DNA from: an uncultured Verrucomicrobia subdivision 3 bacterium
Lineage (GTDB): Bacteria; Verrucomicrobiota; Verrucomicrobiia; Limisphaerales; UBA11358
Assembly (NCBI GenBank): GCA_903872345.1
Contig: CAIQKM010000017.1
Location: 79,690 to 133,384 of the forward strand
Length of the DNA stretch: 53,695 nucleotides
Direction: 5' to 3'
Part shown: piece by piece, positions 42,601-50,100 of the stretch
How positions within the stretch are numbered: position 1 is the stretch's first letter
Layout: each line of letters opens with the position of its first letter
The notes under the pieces: generated by a model
Database searches by the model: none
Told to the model about the DNA's origin: nothing
The model's input: only the letters and a program-made list of their open reading frames with translations
Program-made: the position numbers and the translations under genes

Positions 42601-43850
42601 TTCCCCCGAATGCCTCCTCGCTGATGGGGCAGCTCCGGGCGGTTTACACCACGTTCGGTTATCCGGTCTGGCTTACGGAGTTCTCGCCCGTGGACTGGGC
42701 GGGCACCTCCAACTGGACCGAGGACGATAATTATAATTTCCTCGCCGAATTCATGTGGCAGGCGGAAAGCTCCGCCAATGAGTTTTTGAAGCGCTATGCC
42801 GTGTTCCCCTTCACCGGAACCAATCCGGTGAATCCCTGGCAGAGCGAGACCAGCGGCGGCGGTTATCGCGCCAACTTCTTCACCACCGGCACCACGCTGT
42901 CCCCCTATGGCGAACTCTACGCCGCCTGGGATGGCAACCTCACCTTGCAGGCCCGCCGCGCCTATATTCTGCACAACTTGGGCACGAGTTTTCGCATCAC
43001 CGAAACCAATGGCAGCACGCCGGTCGCCTCCTCCATTTACGTCCGGAATGCCACCACGGAATGGGCGCTGCTCCCGGCCTCCGCCGCCAACCATTGGTAC
43101 ATCATCTCGCTCAACGATGGTCGCCGCCTGCGCGACAACGGCGGCACACTGGATCTGGCGCCTTACGGCACCACCAATTCCGCCGTGGACTGGTGGTTTA
43201 ACGGTCCCGACAGCAACGGTTATTACTACTTGGACAATCTGGCGGCTTCCCAAAGCATCAATGCCACCGGCACCGCACCGGCCATTACCTTTGGCTTGGC
43301 CAATGATCCCGCCCCCAGCACCGCCACCCAATGGCGGCTGGTGGAACCCTACCAGCCGATCACCATTGCCACCGCCGGGCCGCCCGCCGTGACCATCAGC
43401 TACACCAACCAAAGCGCTCTGCTCTCCTGGTCCGGCAACGGGTTGTATTACAACGTTTATCGCGGCACCACGTCCGGCGGTCCTTACACGAAGGTGCTCA
43501 ATACCGTCACCAACCTGGCCTATACCGACACCACGGTGCAAAACGGCCAGGCCTATTATTATGTGGTCACGGCGCTGGATCTCTTGGGCGCGGAATCGGG
43601 TTACTCGGCGGAGGTCGTGGCCCGGCCGGCCGCCACCTCGCCGATTTCCATCACCCCGGCAACGGGCGGCAGCAACCTGCAATTCGCCTGGCCGGCGGAT
43701 CATACAGGCTGGCGGTTGCAGGTGAATACGGTTGGCCTGACCGTTTCCGCCGCGTGGACCACGGTTAACGGCTCGGCGGCGACCAACCTGATCTCCCTGC
43801 CTATCAGCCCCAGCCAAACCAATGTATTTTACCGGCTGGTTTATCCATAA
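39663..43850 (+). CDS. Large exported GH128-like glycosidase with LamG, Ig, ricin-like and FN3 modules
   Basis: The 1395-residue protein begins with a signal peptide (MKLPAFVLALLLAAGLPHFA). Approximate domains follow: LamG/concanavalin-like 1 (30-310, ending FLGKMDEVRLSSVARA), Ig-like (315-392), LamG 2 (395-605), Big_2-like (610-695) and ricin-type beta-trefoil (700-835). The catalytic domain (840-1080) resembles GH128/Asl1 beta-1,3-glucanases: GLSWAYNYND, proposed acid/base Glu916 in LLAYNEPDNSTQ, ASAVHEYVP, and proposed nucleophile Glu1006 in PVWLTEFSPVDW. A second ricin-like region (about 1100-1235), FN3 (about 1240-1325) and a short C-terminal module ending NVFYRLVYP complete it. It likely binds and cuts a beta-glucan outside the cell. 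It lies 308 bp after the two-component genes, and identical palindromes flank it. The substrate assignment is tentative. Confidence 0.82.
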   Translation: MKLPAFVLALLLAAGLPHFAAALIVGPYTPDAATLHLWHLDESAAPCVDAAANGVNLTYATGGPVFGQPSYATNYSGLTNNFAGCISFGTLTTSNAVLMAAGSGNVGTPGAVTYAGSGGAFTYEALLHIEFNPTNNYNLNPNRNQPLQILNLDADNTGTRVMQLRLDPVGFAAGGRSTGVVGIEFINGTTTVAVAPIPTNGPDAIVSNTWYHVAVTYNGTANSTSNLLFYWTLMDPSRTNADCIYGTNMTSNLPGTSTATTILTIGNQARNPGGGAAPVLANFLGKMDEVRLSSVARAANQMMFQPATATIAQQPVGQEGVDYGGTGILSVGVAGAFPTTFQWNLNNLPLAGATNATYTFTNASVTNAGNYYCVVTPATGNSVTSSIAAVNIGAANFLAHRYGFTNDTSDSIGGAWGTNFGDATVTGGQLVLDGTNGTYLQLPANLITNQGAITLETWATFGTVAANSYCFSFGNTNGNTGYNYIFMSPAGPSAARITITPGYYPSEQSATAGGSLANAQKVHIVSVFAPYAGYEALYTNGFLAAINTNLTVPLSSVVDNYSYIGKSLYSGDPYLAASFDEFRIYNGALGAAQIAYDAATGPNLIITNAGTLQSLSIATSNLLVDTTLTPVIYANFTGVTNVNLFAYGQPVLTSANTNLFTVNAAGQVTALAPGSAYLTVSYGGKVANRLITVTFPTNRFNFNSFGDGFWTITNALNGQALILGANGSSQAPYTNGAANQQYELLYNYQNSTFRIRQHSSWQCLATVSSVASVGTGVAALTYGAASYQQWYFVDAGNGLYRLICRASNYALQTDNGSPAVVTLANASTNPAQLWGFSYQTHYPKKGCAGYEGDYAQFGLSWAYNYNDNTGTSLPASVNFTPMIYSAQYWEPLSDAQSRDTGWLNQAPPDYLLAYNEPDNSTQSNTSTNGVIGNWPQIEALNLPIVGPAVQNTFDAWQYGFYSLLTNNSYRLDASAVHEYVPPNASSLMGQLRAVYTTFGYPVWLTEFSPVDWAGTSNWTEDDNYNFLAEFMWQAESSANEFLKRYAVFPFTGTNPVNPWQSETSGGGYRANFFTTGTTLSPYGELYAAWDGNLTLQARRAYILHNLGTSFRITETNGSTPVASSIYVRNATTEWALLPASAANHWYIISLNDGRRLRDNGGTLDLAPYGTTNSAVDWWFNGPDSNGYYYLDNLAASQSINATGTAPAITFGLANDPAPSTATQWRLVEPYQPITIATAGPPAVTISYTNQSALLSWSGNGLYYNVYRGTTSGGPYTKVLNTVTNLAYTDTTVQNGQAYYYVVTALDLLGAESGYSAEVVARPAATSPISITPATGGSNLQFAWPADHTGWRLQVNTVGLTVSAAWTTVNGSAATNLISLPISPSQTNVFYRLVYP

Positions 43851-43890
43851 CCGGCGGAAGCTATTAAACAGATCTCTAGACAGCCGCCAG

Positions 43891-43908
43891 CCGGCGTGGC
43901 CACGCCGG
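43891..43908. repeat. 18-bp perfect palindrome after the GH128-like gene
   Basis: CCGGCGTGGCCACGCCGG is fully self-complementary. It is followed by another hairpin (GGCGGG/CCCGCC, 43918-43933). Neither is followed by a T run on the plus strand, so termination is uncertain. Confidence 0.6.
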
Positions 43909-43934
43909 TGTCAACATGGCGGGTGGGCCCGCCC

Positions 43935-43950
43935 CCCCTCAATTGAGGGG
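43935..43950. repeat. 16-bp palindrome, right flank of the GH128-like gene
   Basis: CCCCTCAATTGAGGGG matches the core of the palindrome at 39588-39605 exactly. It lies 84 bp after the GH128-like stop and 152 bp before the giant surface-protein gene. Confidence 0.75.
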
Positions 43951-44034
43951 TATTAAAAAAATCACCCTTCCGCTAAACTTTCTGGACAAATCCACCAAAT
44001 GAAGCAAAGTCGAAACGAAATAGTCTTCGCGTTC

Positions 44035-44068
44035 TTGAATTTAATTAATAAGACAACTTAATTAAATT
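44035..44068 (+). promoter_or_regulatory. AT-rich perfect inverted repeat in the surface-protein promoter region
   Basis: Arms AATTTAATTAA (44038-44048) and TTAATTAAATT (44058-44068) are exact reverse complements around 9 nt. A TTGAAT -35-like element (44035-44040) and TAATTA -10-like element (44059-44064) overlap it. The repeat stands out in a GC-rich window and sits 34 bp before the ATG. Confidence 0.55.
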
Positions 44069-44102
44069 TGCCACCGCAATTTCCCCAACCAATACCTAAC
44101 TC

Positions 44103-47100
44103 ATGAAACATACAACACCTAACACCTCCCGCCGGCTGTTGCTGCTGGCCAGCCTGCTGGTGCCCGTCCTGGCGCAGTCACAGGTAATCACCCTGACGAA
44201 CAGCGATGCGCTGGGCAATTCATCCTTCAACACCATCGGCAACTGGGATTCCGGCGCGGCCCCGGCGGCCGGCAATAATTACGTCACCTCCACCAACGTT
44301 CTGCGCACCCCGGCGGATTCGGCGAATTACTTTTTTGCCGGCAGTTCACTGACCTTGCAGGCCCCGGTGGTCGCCAGCTCCTCCAGCCTCCTGTTGAAAG
44401 GTCTGACCAACAATCTTTACTCGTTCAACAACCTTACCGGCAGCAACGGCATCGTTTATGCCGCCGGTGCCTCCACCCAGACGTACGGCATTTTCGGCAG
44501 CACGGTGCTGACCACCAATACGACGCTGACGGTGAATTCGGCCAACGGCCCCATCAACCTGAACGGCCCCATCAGCGGTCCGGGCGGCCTGACCGTGAGC
44601 GGCTATACCACCACCTTGAACGGCAGCAACAGTTTGAGCGGGGCCACGACCGTCAGCTCGGGCACGCTGAAAGCCGGGGCGGGACCCGTGCTCTACCTGT
44701 CCTTTGACAACGTGACCGGTACCAACGTAATCAACGGCGGCACCGGCGGGACGGCCATGAATGGCTCGCTTTACGGCACCGCCAGCATCTCGACGAGCGG
44801 CCGCTACGGCAATGCCTTGAGCATCGGCACCGGCGTGAATGCCGGCTCCGTGCGCATCCCCAGCCCGGTGGTGCTGTTCTCCAGCAACGCCAACTGGACC
44901 ATCGGCCTGTGGCTCAAAACCTCCGCGTCCGGCGCTGTCTATGCGTATCAGGGCGCGGGTGGCTGGACCACCGCCAACACCATCTTCCACCTGAGCAACG
45001 GCACCACCAACACGTCGGCGGGCACAAGGGTCGGCGGGGTCAGTTACGGCCGCGGCTTTATTGAAGGAACGGCGTCGGTGAATGATGGCAACTGGCATTT
45101 CATTGTGACGGAGTGCAACGGCGTCACTCTCACTCAATTTGTGGATGGCAACGTGGATGCGATGGTGCAGAACCAATGGACGGGCGCAAGCGCGGGCACC
45201 CAATTCTGGCTCGGCGCCTGCGGTGAAACCGGCGACGGCGTGACCGCCCTGAACGGTTTGATTGACGAAGTTTATGTTTACAACCGCGCCCTGAGCCAGG
45301 CGGAAGTGCAGGCGCTGATGACCGTGACCAATGCCTCGACAGCGGGCCTTATCGGCCAGTTGTCCCCCGCCAGCCCGGTGACGGTCAACAGCGGGGCCAA
45401 CGTGGATCTTTATGGCAGCCCGCAGACGATTGGCGGTCTTAACGGCGGCGGCACGGTGTTGAACAGCATGCCCTATGGCACGGCCACCCTGACGATCAGC
45501 AACACCGCCGGCGCCAGCTTTACGGGCAGCATCACGAACACGGTAGGCAACTTGATTCTGGTTAAGAATGGCGGCGGAACGCAGGTTTTGGGCGGCAATA
45601 ACGGTTATTCCGGCACCACCACCGTCAGCGGCGGCACGCTGGCCTTTACGAGCAGCAACACGATCACCAATTCCGTGGCGGTGGCGGGCGGCACGCTGGT
45701 GGTCACCAACACTGGCACCCTGAACCTCGGCGGCGCGGACACCTTGGCGGTCGGCAATGTTAATGGCAAAGCGGGCGCGGTTTACCAGTCGGCCGGCACC
45801 ACCGTGACGGTGACAAACGTCAACCTGGGCGCCTTTGCGATTGGCACCACGGCGGGCGCCTATGGTTACTATAACCTCTCCGGGGGCACCCTGAATTTGG
45901 GTGGCGAAGTGGATGTGGCCGGTTCCGGCGGCGGCGTGGGCACGTTCGGCCAGTTTGACATGAGCGGCGGCACCATCAACCTGACCAACAGCGGCAGTAC
46001 TTATTTCCTCGCCAACCGCGGCGCGGTGGGCGAATCGAGCGTTGTAAATCTTTCCGGCGGCACGGTGCAGATCGTCGGCGGTGGCACCCCTGCTGACGGG
46101 GCGTTCAACGGCTTGACAATCAGTTGGGCGGCCGGCGCGCAAACCAACGTGACGACCATCAGCGGCACGGCCCAGTTCCTGACCCCGAGTCTGACGGTAA
46201 AACTGAACGAAGGTTCGGCCTACAATGCCGCCGGCAACGCCGGTAACATTAGCACGCTGAACCTGAACGGCGGCACGCTGCAAACCCTCGGTTTTCGCAA
46301 TGGCGTGGCCAGTGCCAATCCCTTTGTGTTTCTGAATTTCAACGGCGGCACGCTGCAAGCGGGCACGGCCGGCAACACCGCCTTCCTCACCAACCTTGGC
46401 GGGGCGTATGTTTACAGCGGCGGCGCTTTCATCAATGATAACGGCCAGGCAATCAGCCTCGGCCAGACGTTGCAGACACCCGTGGGCAATGGCGTGACCG
46501 CCATCGCGGTCGGCACCGGCGGCGCGGGCTATGTCACTCCCCCGCAGGTGCTCATCAGCGGCGGCGGCGGCAGCAATGCCACGGCTTATGCCACGGTTTC
46601 CGGCGGTTCCCTGACGGGCATTACGGTGACCAGCCCCGGCAATGGTTACAGCTCGGCTCCGACCATCACTCTGGCGGGTGGCGGTTATAGCTCGGCAGCG
46701 ACCGCGGGCACGGTCTCGCTCGCGGCCAATGTGAGCGGTGGCCTGACGAAGTCCGGCGCCGGCACCGTCACCCTGACAACCGCGAACACCTATACGGGCA
46801 ATACCACCGTGGCGGCAGGCACCCTGGCGCTCAGCGGCAGCGGCGCGCTGGCCAGCGGCAATATCGCGGTGAACAGCGGCGCCATCTTGGATGTCTCCGC
46901 CGTGACCGGTGGTTATACTCTGGGCGGCAGCCAAAGCCTGCTGGGCAATGGCAGCTTCAACGGTGCGGTATCGACGGTTTCCGGTTCCCGGATATATGCG
47001 GGAACCGATGGCGGCTATGGCACCAACACGTTTAACACCAGCCTCAACCTGGTTTCGGGCGCGTATGGTTACTTTGATCTGGGGGCCACGTATAACGGGG

Positions 47101-50100
47101 CCAACGATCAAATCGTGGTGAACGGTGCGCTGACCATCAACGGCGCCATTCACCTCAATGCCCCGAGCTCCTCCGGGAATCTGGACACCACGGCGGATTA
47201 TGTGCTGATCACGGCGGCCGGCGGCATAACCGGCACGGTTTCCTCCACGCCGGTCTGGGGCGTCAAGCCGCTTAACTGGAAGAACTACACGGTCATCACG
47301 TCCGGCAACAACATCCAGTTGCATTACACGGCTTCGACCCCGCCGATTGCGGTGGCTTCCGCCAGTCCGGCCACGGTCACGCGCAACCAGAATACGCTGG
47401 TCAGCGTAACGGTGACGCCCGGCAGCGGCACGATCAATCCGGCCACGGGGGTGACACTCGATGCCAGCCCGCTGGGCCTGTCCACCGCGGTTCCAATGGT
47501 TCTTTCCGGCACGGCCAATGTCTATACGAACACGGTTCTGGTTCCGGCCGGTGTCAGCGTCGGCGCTTATACGCTGAATGCGACGATCACCGACAGCACG
47601 CCCCTCACCGGCTCGGCGGGTGCCGCCCTGACCGTGGTGGCGGCGGCCCAAACCTGGGACGGCGCGACGGATGCCAATTGGAGCACGAACCCGAACTGGG
47701 TTAGCGGCAGCGGCCCCGGACTGATTGGTGACAGCGTGATCTTCGCCGGCTCGGCCGGGCTGAGCACGACCATGAACACCAACTACACGCTCACCGGCCT
47801 CACCTTCAGCAACACGGCGGGCAGTTTCACCATCGGCAATGCGACCGGTAACACGCTCACCCTGGCGGGCGCCGGCCTGACCAACAACTCGGCCAGCGCG
47901 CAGACCCTGAATGTGCCCGTGGCTTTTGCCGCCTCCCAAACCTTCAACCTGGCCGGCGGCGGCCTGAATGTGAATGGCAACCTCTCCGGCACCGGCAATC
48001 TGACACTGACCGGCGGCGGCACCCTGAATCTGACCGCCAGCAACTCCTACACCGGTCTCACCACCCTGCTCGGCGGCACCCTCAACGTCCTGAGCGGCGG
48101 CACGGAGGGAACCACGGCGCAGAACATCGAAATTGCGCCCTACGCCGGTGAAACGGCGACCTTGAATGTCACCAATGGCACCCTGAACGGGCAGCGCATC
48201 ATCCTGGGCGGCATCTCGGGGAATTCCACGACGGCGGGCGCGGGCATCATTAACCAAAGCAGCGGTACGATCAATTCGGCGCAGTGGTTCACGGTGGGCT
48301 CCGGCGGTTCCGCAACGGGTAATGCGGGCGGCGCCGGCACCTACAACTTCAGCGGCGGCACGGCGAACGTGGAGAGCCAGCAGATGGAAGTGGCCAACTT
48401 CACCAACGCCACCGGCCAGGTGAATCTCAGCGGTTCGGCGGCCTTGAACCTCTGGGCCAACGCCAATATTTCGCTCGGGGCGAATGCCTATGCCGCCAAC
48501 GGTGCGTTTGTGCAGAACGGCGGCACGGTGACCTTCTACTCGGATGCGGGCATCACCCCCGGCGGCACGGGCGCCCTGTATCTCGGCCGCAGCACGGCGT
48601 TAAGCAGCAACTACACCTACAATCTCAATGGCGGCACCTTGACGGTTCCGGCCATCACCTCCTTCGGCGGCAATTCGCAGTTCTACTTCAACGGCGGCAG
48701 CCTGGTGGCGGCGGCGGCGGCCCCGGAACTTCTGTCCGGCCTCAGTGCGGCCTATGTTTCAACCAATGGCGCGCTCATCAATGACGGCGGCTATGCGATC
48801 AACATCAACCAGGACCTCCTGCATGACCCGGCCCTGGGCGGCGCGGCGGACGCCGGTCTGACCAAGTCGGGCAGCAGCACGCTGACCCTGGGTGGCAGCA
48901 GCAGCTACACCGGCAATACCGTGATCAGCGGCGGCACCCTGCAACTGGCCGCCCCGATCCTGCACCTGACCTTTGACAACGTCAGCGGCACCACCGTGGT
49001 GAATCAAGGTTCCGGCGGTTCGGCGATGGACGGCACCCTGACCGGCACGGCGACCATCGTTTCCGGCGGCCGTTTTGGCAACGCGCTCAAAATCCCCTCC
49101 GGCGCCTCCAGCAACGCCTACGTGCTGGTCAGCAGCCCGGTGGTGAACTTCAACAACGCCAGCAACTGGACGTGGGGCATGTGGCTCCAAACCACCACCG
49201 CCGGCGGCACCTATATGTATCAGGGCAATGGCACGGCCTGGGCCAGCGGTTACACCACCTTCTATCTGAACAGCGGCACCGGCGGCGGCACCCACGCGGG
49301 CGGCGTCCGTTACGCGCAGGGCTGGGAAACCGGCACCAACGTCGTGAATGACGGCAACTGGCACTTCGTGGTGATGACCGACAACGGCGGCGTCAAGAAA
49401 ATGTACGTGGACGGCGTCCTGGACAGCCTGTCCTACAACGCCTGGTCCGGCAATGGCGTGGGCTCCCAGTTGCGCATCGGCGGCAACGGCCCCGGCGAAG
49501 CCGACGGCCAGGTGGGCTTGAACGGCCTGATCGACGAAGTCTATGTTTACAACCGCGCCCTGAGCCAGGCGGAAATCCAGGCGCTGTATTCCAACAACAA
49601 CAGTCAGGTGCTGCCCGCGACCACGGCGGTCACCCTGTCTTCCGGCACGCTCGATGTGGGCGGCCTGTCCCAAACCATCGGCACCCTGACCGGTTCCGGC
49701 AATGTGTTGCTCGATGACATCAGTGGCGCACCGGGCACGCTGACGCTGGGCAATGCCAGCAACTTCACCTTCCCCGGCGTGATCGCCGACTCCTCCGGTG
49801 CGGGCGCGCTGATCAAAGTCGGCACGGGCACGCTGACGCTCTCCGGGGCCAACACCTATTCCGGTCTCACCACGGTAAGCAACGGCACCCTGCTGGTGGA
49901 TGGCACCGTCACCGGCCCGGCCTACGTGGCTACGGGCGGCGTTCTCGGCGGCATCGGCACGGTGGACGGCGCTGTGACGGTGGCGGGCAACCTCTCGCCC
50001 GGCGACCCGGGTACGCCCGGCACGCTCACGCTGTATAACACGGCCACCTTTGCGCCCGCCGCAACGGCCACCTTCACGCTGAGCGACAGTTACACCGGGG

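Noticed and set aside
43891..43950. Cluster of palindromes after the GH128-like gene as an intrinsic terminator
   Set aside because: No T run follows any of the hairpins on the plus strand; A runs follow instead. Kept only as palindromic repeats.
44346..48257. 1303-codon open frame antisense to the giant surface-protein gene
   Set aside because: It mirrors the repetitive Gly/Thr/Asn codons of the plus-strand gene, encodes low-complexity Arg/Gly/Ala sequence with no domain, and lacks a promoter or ribosome-binding site.
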